Source: Chlamydia caviae GPIC (GTDB lineage Bacteria; Chlamydiota; Chlamydiia; Chlamydiales; Chlamydiaceae). From it: a stretch of DNA of 64,000 bases. The notes beneath the pieces are model-generated. The model worked only from the letters and a program-made list of their open reading frames with translations. It searched no databases and was not told where the DNA came from. Of the stretch, positions 8,210 to 16,542 are shown one piece after another. The DNA lies in the NCBI RefSeq assembly GCF_000007605.1, contig NC_003361.3:310001-374000 (forward strand), in the 5' to 3' direction. The stretch's first letter is position 1. Each line of letters starts with the position of its first letter. A program made the translations under genes and the position numbers.

Positions 8210-10741
8210 TTAAAAATGCACCCTACTGCCAGCGTCCATGGCGTAGCTATAGGAGGAACGACGAAATTCTACAGTTCCTTGAGCAAAGATATTGATGTGT
8301 GATGTGAGAGAGAGGTTTCCCGAGCCTTGCAACAGAGCTGCTTGCTTACCAAGATTTGCCGCTGTTGTTGTCCAGGGAAGTAGGCCTCCGGAGATTAATG
8401 AAGTCACACTCTCAGGATTGCAACGATAGAGATCGGCAATATACATCCCAGTGAGTTCATAAGAAAGATGATGTAGTGATTGACCTTGGATTTTAAGGCC
8501 TATGGGCAACGAGAGATTTTTTAAATTGCTATTATTAAAAGAGCGCCGTTTTATTCCTTGTTCTTGAAATTGTACTTGATGAGCATAAATCCAATGCAAT
8601 TTGACAAATGGAGATACATACTGGAAAAATGTATGGGAAACATCCAAAGCACACGGTAAGGAACTTCCGATCTGTGCGCTATAGCCGTAGGTATTCCATG
8701 AGCTAGTTGTTTGTGAGTGATCTGCGTATTTCACCTTCATATGATTTCTCCCATAGCTATAACTGATGAGAGCATCAAAGTTAATAGGGAAGTCTTTAGG
8801 GATTCTGGATAAGAACCTAGGTTGGGATCTTGATGTCCCTGCTAGGAAACGCGTAATAGGCAGGAGGTAGCGTGAATGGTGAGCATAGAGAGAGCCCGAG
8901 AAGGCTTTATCTTTAGATTTTGCAGATCCAAAATCTTTGGATCTTCCAAATAACTGGCATATGCCTACACTAAAGATATCATCTTGAAGGGTTTGAAATT
9001 TCCCTCCAGCGACATATCCTGAACTTTTATGACGGAAGCCGTGGTTATTCTCAGTAGAGCCTTTGCGGAAGGAATTCGTGAGAGATGAAATCCAAATCCC
9101 ATTCCCTGGTGATTGCGCATTTGTTTCTATAGCTTGTTGAGCAAAGCGTGTGTCTAAAAAGAGATTCCATAGGCTATTAGGAACTAAAGATGTGGTAAAC
9201 TCTCCGGTGCCTCCTACAAAAGGAATATAGCCAGAGGGATTCCAGACCAAAGACATCTTTTTATTAGGTTGTGTAGAGACATTACCAAAGATCATCTCAT
9301 GCTCTTCTTCCCAAGAGACTGTCCATTTACCTTGATAACCGCGATGGGTTTCCATCGTGGTTATCGGGATTAGAGGAACATCATCGACAGTGATGTTGTC
9401 TAAATGTGGCGCGCGAACATGCAAGCATTCGAAAGATAACGAATCTGCTAATGCTTCCTGATTATAAAATATCTCATCATCAACATGCATAACCATAGGA
9501 CCGCAAATCTCTATAGCAGCAGCATCGGCAGTTGCTGCTATCTCTACGGCAGTTGCTGCTATCTTACTCAGGTCTAGATGAAGATTTTTTATAGATAGAT
9601 TATTGGTTGTTTGTAGCCTTGTTCCCGGATGCATGAATAATAGGGATTTTTGATTTTGCTCGAAAGATTTCGCTTTTATCAATACGTCGTCTTTTAAGAT
9701 TAAAGATCCCGCGGCTAGTGTGAGATCTTGAGAAAATGAGTAGAGTTTAGAAAGAGGCGAGTTTACATAAGATACTCCGCTGGCAAAGACAATTGTCCCT
9801 TCATAGGGAGTCGCTCCGTTAGCAGCATTGAGAGTCAAACGATCGGCGACATTTCCTGTGGTTGTAATCGGATCATGGAAGTAGATAGATCTGTCTTTAG
9901 CAGCACGCAACTGTAGAAATTTAGCACCATCTTCTAAATGAATAGCATTGCGGATAGTTTCATTATTTTCGATGATGATATTTCTTTCAAAAGTCAGATC
10001 TCCGCCATCTGCAGATAGGCTAATTTCTCCATTAGCAGCAATGGCAATAGCCCCACCTTTTTCTTGAGTGACGTTAGCTTGAAATACTGTATTTCCTCCT
10101 GCAGATAAGAGCATTTTTTCAGCATAGATAGCTCCTCCTGAGGATGCTGATAAATTTGCTAATACCTTAAACTCGCCGTTATTTTGTATTGTCAGTGTGG
10201 GAGATGTCGCTCCGGCACTTGTACTTTTCTCACAAAGAATAACACTTCCTTTCCCTGCAGATTTATTATAGCCGAAACTAACATCGCTATTTTGCTGAAT
10301 CAGCATGGAGCTATTTGAATAAATAGCTCCATTTCCTATGTCTTCTTTAGGAGACATATAAAAAATCAGACTCAGACATCCCGATAATGTCAGGGTCTTA
10401 GCATCTGCTGTGGTGCTGATAGCCGCGCCTTTTGCTGAGGATGTGATGTTATTAAAATAGAGAAGGCGTCGGCTTCCCGTGAAGGTAAGATCTCCCGCGG
10501 AATTGGCAAAACAGCTGGTGTCTGCCTGATCGAACTTGTTTATATTTGCAAAGGAAACAGCACCTGTTAAAGTATAGGTGGTTCCCTCAACATTATTTGT
10601 TTGTTTGACATTGAAAGTTTCACTAGAGGAGCCGTTGAATCCAGCTGCAAGATTGACAGTATCGGCATCTGCAAGAAGTTCGGTAGCAATGGACAAGGCA
10701 AAAGAGGAAAACAGCAAAACTCCATAAATAGAGTTTTTCAT
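8210..10741 (-). CDS. Polymorphic outer membrane protein, G family (MKNS subgroup)
   Basis: Autotransporter of 843 residues. The start at 10741 (MKNSIYGVLLFSSFALSIA) has AGGGA six bases upstream and is preferred to the frame's first ATG at 10756. The passenger keeps only two clear GGAI motifs (GGAIYAEK, GGAIAIAA). A third position reads GSVILCEK, a degenerate copy where the neighbour has GGAIHCAK. A short Ala/Thr repeat (AATAVEIAATADAAAIEI) lies mid-protein. The barrel follows TSLVPNSLWNLF and ends DAGSRVHF. It lies 94 bp from the 3' end of the start region of the related 5525-8056 gene and is probably its tandem duplicate. Confidence 0.94.
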   Translation of the reverse strand: MKNSIYGVLLFSSFALSIATELLADADTVNLAAGFNGSSSETFNVKQTNNVEGTTYTLTGAVSFANINKFDQADTSCFANSAGDLTFTGSRRLLYFNNITSSAKGAAISTTADAKTLTLSGCLSLIFYMSPKEDIGNGAIYSNSSMLIQQNSDVSFGYNKSAGKGSVILCEKSTSAGATSPTLTIQNNGEFKVLANLSASSGGAIYAEKMLLSAGGNTVFQANVTQEKGGAIAIAANGEISLSADGGDLTFERNIIIENNETIRNAIHLEDGAKFLQLRAAKDRSIYFHDPITTTGNVADRLTLNAANGATPYEGTIVFASGVSYVNSPLSKLYSFSQDLTLAAGSLILKDDVLIKAKSFEQNQKSLLFMHPGTRLQTTNNLSIKNLHLDLSKIAATAVEIAATADAAAIEICGPMVMHVDDEIFYNQEALADSLSFECLHVRAPHLDNITVDDVPLIPITTMETHRGYQGKWTVSWEEEHEMIFGNVSTQPNKKMSLVWNPSGYIPFVGGTGEFTTSLVPNSLWNLFLDTRFAQQAIETNAQSPGNGIWISSLTNSFRKGSTENNHGFRHKSSGYVAGGKFQTLQDDIFSVGICQLFGRSKDFGSAKSKDKAFSGSLYAHHSRYLLPITRFLAGTSRSQPRFLSRIPKDFPINFDALISYSYGRNHMKVKYADHSQTTSSWNTYGYSAQIGSSLPCALDVSHTFFQYVSPFVKLHWIYAHQVQFQEQGIKRRSFNNSNLKNLSLPIGLKIQGQSLHHLSYELTGMYIADLYRCNPESVTSLISGGLLPWTTTAANLGKQAALLQGSGNLSLTSHINIFAQGTVEFRRSSYSYAMDAGSRVHF

Positions 10742-10837
10742 TAGTATTCCCTGCATATTTTGCGGCTCTACATGACATAAGAAAAATCAGAAAATAAAGC
10801 AAGAGTTGCTGTATATTGATGTAGAAAATAAGGAGAA

Positions 10838-10866
10838 GACTCCCTGTGTAAATTCAGCAGGGAGTC
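10838..10866 (-). terminator. Hairpin GACTCCCTG...CAGGGAGTC after pmp gene
   Basis: A perfect 9-bp stem with an 11-nt loop, ending 11 bases past the stop of the pmp that ends at 10877. It has the shared CTCCCTG/CAGGGAG core. There is no long U-run. Confidence 0.6.
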
Positions 10867-10876
10867 TACAAAAATC

Positions 10877-13705
10877 TTAGAAGAGGATTTTTCCACCAAG
10901 ATCGAAGTTGTAGCTATATGCAGATCCGCGAAGTTCGAATCCACCGTGTCCAAATAACTCTATGTGTTCTGAATAGGTAAAGTTATTTGCAGCACGAACT
11001 ACAAATGCATGACGAGCTAGGTTGGTAGCCTTTGTTTCCCAAGCAGCTCCTGTAACAACTAAAGAAGTCGCACAGTGGGGATTACTTCTATAGACATCTG
11101 GAGAATAGACAAGTGTAAGATCGAAAGTATCTTTGTTATTTGAGGAGATATTTTCAAACTTCACTCCGATAGGTAAAGCTAAATTCACAAGATGGCTATT
11201 TTCAAAAGAACGTCCTTCACTTGTAGGTTCTTGGAAGCTCTCCTGTTCACCGTAGATCATCTGTACCTTCATGAAAGGAACAAATCTCTCAAACATGTAG
11301 GAATCAGAAAGTTCTATAGGGAAACTTGTGCTAATCTCCCCACCGAAGCAATTTGTTCCCCAGCTACCTGTGACTTCTGGATAGGTGACCGGTTTAGGAG
11401 AATAACGCTTGGTATAGCGTGTTTTCATATCATTTTCAGCATGGCTGTAGCTAAACAGTATGTTGAGAATCATAGGAACATTTTCAGGAAGGTTAGCTAA
11501 GAACGCAGGAGGGAATTTCGATCCTACTTTCAAGTAATTTTGAGGATGCAGCATATGGAAATGTTCAAAGAACAAAGAACCTGCATACACATGTGTACGG
11601 TTTTTAGAGACTACAAAATCCTTATCATTGTTAAAGAACTGACAAAAGGCTAAAGAAAATAGATCTTCTGTTGGCATGTGTACGCTAGCACCCACAGCAT
11701 AGCCAACACCGACGTGACGGTATTTCTTGCTTGTTGAAGTCTTTTTTCTCTGTAGGAAGTCTGTAATTGCAGCTCCCCAGAGGCCGCGTTCTTGCTCTAA
11801 ATCTGTAGCACTTACGCTCATTAACTGATGTAGTGCGCGCATATCCGTGAAAGCTCCCCATAATGTATTAGGAACTAGTTGGGCTTGGCGTTCAGGATTA
11901 GGGATGTAGCCTGTTCCTGTCCAGGTTAGGGTCGCTTTTTGTTCATGAGTTCCGGCAGTGCCTTGCGCCCAAGCAATTGTCCAATTACCTTGGTAGCCGT
12001 AGTGAGCTGAAGGTGTATCGGGAGTGGTGGGGATCGCTGGTGCAGTGACGGTGGTTCCTGTGGCGGCTTCTAATAGTATAGAATCTGCGAAATCACGAGT
12101 TTTAGAAAATACGGGATACTCATAACCGTTGCCATCGTCGTCGATGAAACTTACAGCAGTGACTGTGAGGGCTTGATTGGCTGTTTGAGAGTGGACTTTA
12201 GCAGGCGAAGAGGTACCCCCCTCCCCCCCAAACGAGGCGACGTTGATGGTGAGATCTGGTAAGGTGATGGTCTCTCCATCAGTAGAAGGAGTTTGTAATG
12301 TCGTGCCTGCGTCCATAACCACAGCAGAGCCAGCTGTTTGCGTGATTTTTTTCGCTTCTACTGTTACGCCATCTTTAAGGATAAGGGAGCCTGCAGACAG
12401 AGTAACAGGTTGTTTAAATATGGATTTTAAGTTGTCTGCTTCTGTTTTCTCTGTTGCAGATAGGGTTTCTCCTGAGAAGACAACTCTTCCATTGTAGGTT
12501 GTCGCATTTTCTGGCGCGTTAATATTGAGAGCAGCATTGGCATCTCCATTGTCGGCAATGGGATCATAGAAATAAATTCCGAAACCATCTTTAGCTCTTA
12601 ATTGTGTGAATTTTCCACTAGTGTTTAAGTCTATAGAATTTCTTTTTGTTGTTGTGTTACCGCCACTTGTGATTACTTTATTTCCATCGAAGATGATATT
12701 TCCTAAATCTGCTGACAGGCTACACTCACCACTAGTTGTATCTAAACAAATTGCCCCACCCATAGGGTTAGCATTGGTTACAGTGTTGTTAGCAAATACA
12801 GTAGTTCCACCTGAGGAAATTGTGAGCTTATTGCTATAAAGAGCTCCACCACTCACTTGAGATGAGTTTTCTAGGAAGAGTAATTGTGCGTTTCCTTCGA
12901 ATTTTAATTCAGGTGCTGCATTGTCCTTGCAGCAGATAGCTCCTCCTGAAGAATCCGCAGTTCCCGTAGTTGTGTTTTTTGAAAATTCTACCCTGTGGTT
13001 ATTGGCAATGGTGACCGCTGAATTTGAATGGATTGCTCCGCCATGTTTTGCAGAAGTATTTCCTGAAAAGCTGATAACTCCTGAGTTATTTTCAATAGAA
13101 CTAGCCCCAGAGGCTTCTATTGCGCCACCATTATCTGTAGATTTATTTTCTATAAAATTAGCAATCCCAGAAGTCCCTTTTAATGTGAGCCCCTTACAAT
13201 TGATCGCTCCACCAGCTGCTGTAGAGCAATTTTTTTTAAATAGGACGCTAAAATCATTTTCAAAAGTGGCTGTGCCTCCAGACTTAATAGCCCCTTGTCC
13301 AGTAGTTCCTGGAGGACAGTCGGAACATGAAAACAAAGAAAATCCAGAGATTGATAATGTCTTATCAGCAGCGCTTACTTCAATAGCAGCTGGTTTAGCT
13401 GTTGTATTAATGTTATCGAAGCAAAGAGAATAGCCCCTTCCTAGAAAGGTAAGATTTTCTGTAGTCTCCGTGAAACAACTCTTTGTTAATGCAGTCCCTT
13501 TCCCTGCATAAGTAATACAGACGTTCCCTTCGCAAGTATATTCAGCGCCTGCTTGTGTTTCTTTAGTCTGGAATGCACTTGTTGCTGTGTTTCCATTATA
13601 ACTATCAGAGGAATTTAGAGTCTCTTGAACTGTTGCTGCAAAGCTCAAGGAGGTTGAAGCGAGCAGCCCCGAAGACACTAAGAACCAGTAAACTGGATGT
13701 TTCAT
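10877..13705 (-). CDS. Polymorphic outer membrane protein, 90-kDa POMP type (G family)
   Basis: Autotransporter of 942 residues that starts MKHPVYWFLVSSGLLASTSL, with cleavage after SFAA. The passenger is repeat-rich: six GGAI-type motifs (one is GGAL) with intervening FxxN motifs. The barrel follows QLVPNTLWGAF and ends DLGGKILF. The first 24 residues are almost identical to those of the next upstream pmp (13820-16420), so the two are recent duplicates; the rest has diverged. The coding strand at 12216-12229 carries G7-A-G6, an interrupted poly(G) encoding FGGEGGT. It sits at the same place as the pure G14 tract in the duplicate, so slippage here should be rarer. The predicted role is a surface adhesin or immunodominant antigen, as known for the POMP90 group. 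Confidence 0.95.
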   Translation of the reverse strand: MKHPVYWFLVSSGLLASTSLSFAATVQETLNSSDSYNGNTATSAFQTKETQAGAEYTCEGNVCITYAGKGTALTKSCFTETTENLTFLGRGYSLCFDNINTTAKPAAIEVSAADKTLSISGFSLFSCSDCPPGTTGQGAIKSGGTATFENDFSVLFKKNCSTAAGGAINCKGLTLKGTSGIANFIENKSTDNGGAIEASGASSIENNSGVISFSGNTSAKHGGAIHSNSAVTIANNHRVEFSKNTTTGTADSSGGAICCKDNAAPELKFEGNAQLLFLENSSQVSGGALYSNKLTISSGGTTVFANNTVTNANPMGGAICLDTTSGECSLSADLGNIIFDGNKVITSGGNTTTKRNSIDLNTSGKFTQLRAKDGFGIYFYDPIADNGDANAALNINAPENATTYNGRVVFSGETLSATEKTEADNLKSIFKQPVTLSAGSLILKDGVTVEAKKITQTAGSAVVMDAGTTLQTPSTDGETITLPDLTINVASFGGEGGTSSPAKVHSQTANQALTVTAVSFIDDDGNGYEYPVFSKTRDFADSILLEAATGTTVTAPAIPTTPDTPSAHYGYQGNWTIAWAQGTAGTHEQKATLTWTGTGYIPNPERQAQLVPNTLWGAFTDMRALHQLMSVSATDLEQERGLWGAAITDFLQRKKTSTSKKYRHVGVGYAVGASVHMPTEDLFSLAFCQFFNNDKDFVVSKNRTHVYAGSLFFEHFHMLHPQNYLKVGSKFPPAFLANLPENVPMILNILFSYSHAENDMKTRYTKRYSPKPVTYPEVTGSWGTNCFGGEISTSFPIELSDSYMFERFVPFMKVQMIYGEQESFQEPTSEGRSFENSHLVNLALPIGVKFENISSNNKDTFDLTLVYSPDVYRSNPHCATSLVVTGAAWETKATNLARHAFVVRAANNFTYSEHIELFGHGGFELRGSAYSYNFDLGGKILF
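12216..12229 (-). repeat. Interrupted poly(G) tract (G7-A-G6, coding strand) inside pmp
   Basis: The plus strand reads C6-T-C7, flanked by GGTA. It is in frame as sequenced. It occupies the position of the uninterrupted tract at 15136-15149 in the paralogue, so it is probably a stabilised relic. Confidence 0.85.
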
Positions 13706-13741
13706 GTTTTATGCTCTTGGGTGATTTGAGATACTCTTAAA

Positions 13742-13771
13742 CGATCACAAAAATACTTAAAAGTCAAGGGG
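13742..13771 (-). promoter_or_regulatory. Conserved upstream block of the 10877-13705 pmp
   Basis: This 30-bp block, read on the minus strand, starts CCCCTTGACTTTTAA and ends TTTTTGTGATCG. It lies about 37 bases before the start codon. It matches 16458-16487 upstream of the duplicate pmp with a single mismatch. TTGACT matches a sigma66 -35 box (5 of 6), but no convincing -10 lies at 16-19 bp spacing. I call it a shared control region rather than a proven promoter. Confidence 0.5.
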
Positions 13772-13783
13772 ATTGACAGGGAG

Positions 13784-13807
13784 CCCCTGCCCCGGATGGG
13801 GCAGGGG
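13784..13807 (-). terminator. Hairpin CCCCTGCCCC-GGAT-GGGGCAGGGG after pmp gene
   Basis: A perfect 10-bp G/C stem with a 4-nt loop, 13 bases past the stop of the pmp ending at 13820. It is the strongest of the pmp hairpins. No U-run follows. Confidence 0.65.
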
Positions 13808-13819
13808 AGGTGGTTGGAA

Positions 13820-16420
13820 TTAGAACTGGATCTTAGATCCGAGGTCTACGTTATAGGTTCTAGAAGAGCCTCTGAGCTCGAAACCAAACTGGCTAAAGAT
13901 TTCAAAGTTAGAAGATAAGGAAAGATAATTTCCTGCTTTTACAATGAAAGCATGTCTAGCTAGGTTTGTTGCTTTAGTTAACCAAACAGCTGTGGTTGGG
14001 CTAACGAGCAGAGACGTTTTACAATCAGGGTTGCTTCTTACAAGATCCGGAGCATAAGCCAAAGTTACATTGTAGGAAGCTATGTCATTGTCAGAGAATC
14101 TCTCAAACTTCACGCCGATAGGCATGGAGAGGTTTGTGAGATCGCTGCTTTCAAAGTATCTTCCTTCAGTGCTGTTATTTTCTTTAAAGTCCTCTTGGTG
14201 AGCATAAACCAATTGGAATCTTAAGAAAGGAGAGTACATATCAAATAAGGAAGAATAGGGAGATTCAATAGGCACAGTAGCACCGAGTTCCACTCCGAAG
14301 CAGTCGTTACCCCAATCACCCTTGATCTCTGGGTAGACGACGCCTTGTGGAGCGTATTTAGTCGTCATATTTGTCTTCATGTCGTTAGACGTGTGACTAT
14401 ACGTTAACTGTGCATTGAGTACTAACGGAGCTTGCGCGCCGAGAGTAGATTGTAGCAGGTTATCCCAAGCATCCCAGAAGGAGGTATGCTGATAATAAAT
14501 AGATCCTGCGTAGATATTAGAATTATTCTTAGAGACTAAGTAATCTTTATCCCTTCCAAAGAGTTGGCAGAAAGCGGCGCTGAAGACATCATCGGAAAGT
14601 GTTTTGGCATACGCTCCCAATACATATCCAGCACTATGGTGACGAAACTTGCGTTTTGTCTCCGTTCCGCTTTTCTGTAAGAAGTTAGCTAATCCCGATG
14701 CCCAGAGGCCTCTTTGATAGTCAGCACCATTGACACTAATATCCATGAGGTTTTGAATGGCGCGTACATCTGAGAACGATCCCCATAAGGTATTAGGGAC
14801 TAGAGGTCCTTGACGTTCAGGGTTAGGGTTATAGCCAGTTTGTTGCCAAGCTAAAGTAGCTAGTTGTGAGGTTGTGGCTGTGCCTTGTGCCCAGGATGTT
14901 GTCCAGAGACCTTGATAGCCATAATGAGCGGCTGGAGCATGGTCAGTTAGATGAGTTGTTGGGATTGTAGGTGTTCCTGTACCATTAGCTTTAGCTTCTA
15001 TAATAGAAGGAAATTCTCGTGTTGTGGAGAAGACTGGATATTCGTAGCCGTTTCCGTCGGCATCGACTAAATTAAGAGAGGAGATTGTAACACTTTTGTT
15101 GGTTCCTTCAGCTGAGATTTGTGCTGCCAGAGGTACCCCCCCCCCCCCCAATGAGGCGGTATTGATAACCAGATTGCTTAGGGAAATATCTTCTGTGGTT
15201 GAGGTTAGATTGGTCCCCGCATCCATCTCAATAGCGCCGCCGGATTGGGTGATTTGCTTTGCTGACACTGTTACGCCATTTTTAAGTACAAAAGATCCAG
15301 ATCCTACTGTGAGGGGTTGTTTGAAAAAGGATTTCAAATTGTCTGTAACTTGTTTTTCATCTTCTGTGAGCTTTTCTCCAGAAAAGACAATACGACCGGA
15401 ATAGGTTGCAGCTCCGTCAGCTTTATTGATTTCTAATGTATCAGTGTCGCTGCCATTATTGGCGATTGGATCGTAAAAGAAAACGCCAAAACCATCTCTA
15501 GCTCTTAACTGAGAGAACTTCCCTCCAGAGCCTAAATCGATAGAGTTTCTTTTCGTTGAAGGAGTGCCCGTGGTTATTATTTTATTTCCATCAAAAATAA
15601 TATCCCCATTTTCGGCAGTTAAGCTACATTCGCTGTCTGCATCAGCTATGCAAATAGCCCCGCCTTTAGGGTCAGCAGCTTTAGAGGTTGAATTATTAGA
15701 GAATAGGGTTGGCCCTCCAGAGATGATGGAGAGTTTTTTCGCATAAATAGCCCCACCTTCTTCTTTGGAAGTGTTTTCAGAGAAAAGCATCTGATCATTA
15801 TTTTCTAATTGGAGATTCTCGTCACTACAGTAAATAGCTCCACCCTTTTTATCGGATGAATTCTTTATAAAATTTGCGCATACGGAGGAATTTTTAAGTG
15901 TTAGACTTTTGCAGTTAATTGCGCCGCCTTCTTCTGATGAGCAATTGCTCTTGAAAAGTAGTTTAGAGTTGTTGTCGAAGGTAGCAGTTCCTCCAGACTT
16001 AATAGCCCCTTGTCCGGTAGTTCCTGGAGGACAATAAGAACATGAAAACAAAGAAAATCCAGAGATTGATAATGTCTTATCAGCGGCGCTTACTTCAATA
16101 GCTGCTGGCTTAGCTGTAGCAGTAATATTATCAAAGCAAAGAGAATAGCCCTGTCCTATAAAAGTAAGATTTTCTGTAGTCTCTGTGAAACAGCTCTTTG
16201 TTAAAGGTGTTGTTTTCCCTGCATAAGTAATGCAGACGTTACCTTCGCAAGTATATTCAGCACCTGTTGTTGTTTCTTTAGTTTGGAACGCATCTGTTGT
16301 TGCATTTCCATTATAACTATCAGAGGAATTTAGAGTCTCTTGAACTGCTGCTGCAAAGCTCAAGGAGGTTGAAGCGAGCAGCCCCGAAGACACTAAGAAC
16401 CAGTAAACTGGATGTTTCAT
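13820..16420 (-). CDS. Polymorphic outer membrane protein, 90-kDa POMP type, poly(G) phase-variable
   Basis: Autotransporter of 866 residues. The signal peptide and the first passenger segment are nearly identical to the 10877-13705 paralogue (MKHPVYWFLVSSG, then AVQETLNSSDSYNGN). There are four GGAI motifs; the barrel follows PLVPNTLWGSF and ends DLGSKIQF. The coding strand has a run of 14 G at 15136-15149, encoding LGGGGVPLAA. With 14 G the frame is open to the end, so the gene is ON as sequenced; 11 or 17 G would also be ON, other lengths would truncate it. Slipped-strand phase variation is known for chlamydial pmp genes with such tracts. Both the homopolymer and the open frame are seen directly; switching is inferred. 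Confidence 0.95.
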   Translation of the reverse strand: MKHPVYWFLVSSGLLASTSLSFAAAVQETLNSSDSYNGNATTDAFQTKETTTGAEYTCEGNVCITYAGKTTPLTKSCFTETTENLTFIGQGYSLCFDNITATAKPAAIEVSAADKTLSISGFSLFSCSYCPPGTTGQGAIKSGGTATFDNNSKLLFKSNCSSEEGGAINCKSLTLKNSSVCANFIKNSSDKKGGAIYCSDENLQLENNDQMLFSENTSKEEGGAIYAKKLSIISGGPTLFSNNSTSKAADPKGGAICIADADSECSLTAENGDIIFDGNKIITTGTPSTKRNSIDLGSGGKFSQLRARDGFGVFFYDPIANNGSDTDTLEINKADGAATYSGRIVFSGEKLTEDEKQVTDNLKSFFKQPLTVGSGSFVLKNGVTVSAKQITQSGGAIEMDAGTNLTSTTEDISLSNLVINTASLGGGGVPLAAQISAEGTNKSVTISSLNLVDADGNGYEYPVFSTTREFPSIIEAKANGTGTPTIPTTHLTDHAPAAHYGYQGLWTTSWAQGTATTSQLATLAWQQTGYNPNPERQGPLVPNTLWGSFSDVRAIQNLMDISVNGADYQRGLWASGLANFLQKSGTETKRKFRHHSAGYVLGAYAKTLSDDVFSAAFCQLFGRDKDYLVSKNNSNIYAGSIYYQHTSFWDAWDNLLQSTLGAQAPLVLNAQLTYSHTSNDMKTNMTTKYAPQGVVYPEIKGDWGNDCFGVELGATVPIESPYSSLFDMYSPFLRFQLVYAHQEDFKENNSTEGRYFESSDLTNLSMPIGVKFERFSDNDIASYNVTLAYAPDLVRSNPDCKTSLLVSPTTAVWLTKATNLARHAFIVKAGNYLSLSSNFEIFSQFGFELRGSSRTYNVDLGSKIQF
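15136..15149 (-). repeat. Poly(G)14 contingency tract (coding strand) inside pmp
   Basis: Fourteen C on the plus strand, preceded by GGTA. A pure mononucleotide run of this length is slippage-prone. The downstream frame is intact at this length. Confidence 0.95.
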
Positions 16421-16457
16421 GTTTTATGCTCTTGGGCAATTTGATATTACGTCAACC

Positions 16458-16487
16458 CGATCACAAAAATAATTAAAAGTCAAGGGG
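16458..16487 (-). promoter_or_regulatory. Conserved upstream block of the 13820-16420 pmp
   Basis: A 30-bp block with one mismatch to 13742-13771, located about 38 bases before the start codon. It carries TTGACT on the minus strand. Conservation in a non-coding stretch suggests shared regulation, or simply recent duplication that included the control region. Confidence 0.5.
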
Positions 16488-16511
16488 ATTAGAGCTTCTG
16501 AAAAGAAGAAG

Positions 16512-16533
16512 CCCTGCTCTGGGATGAGCAGGG
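16512..16533 (-). terminator. Hairpin CCCTGCTC...GAGCAGGG after pmp gene
   Basis: An 8-bp perfect stem with a 6-nt loop, 10 bases past the stop of the pmp that ends at 16543. It has the same arms as the hairpin at 5492-5512. Confidence 0.6.
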
Positions 16534-16542
16534 GGGTGCTTG

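Noticed and set aside
12921-13433. Plus-strand open frame (170 codons) opposite a POMP-type pmp
   Set aside because: It mirrors the GGAI repeats as APP-type repeats on the other strand, an artefact seen in several pmps here.
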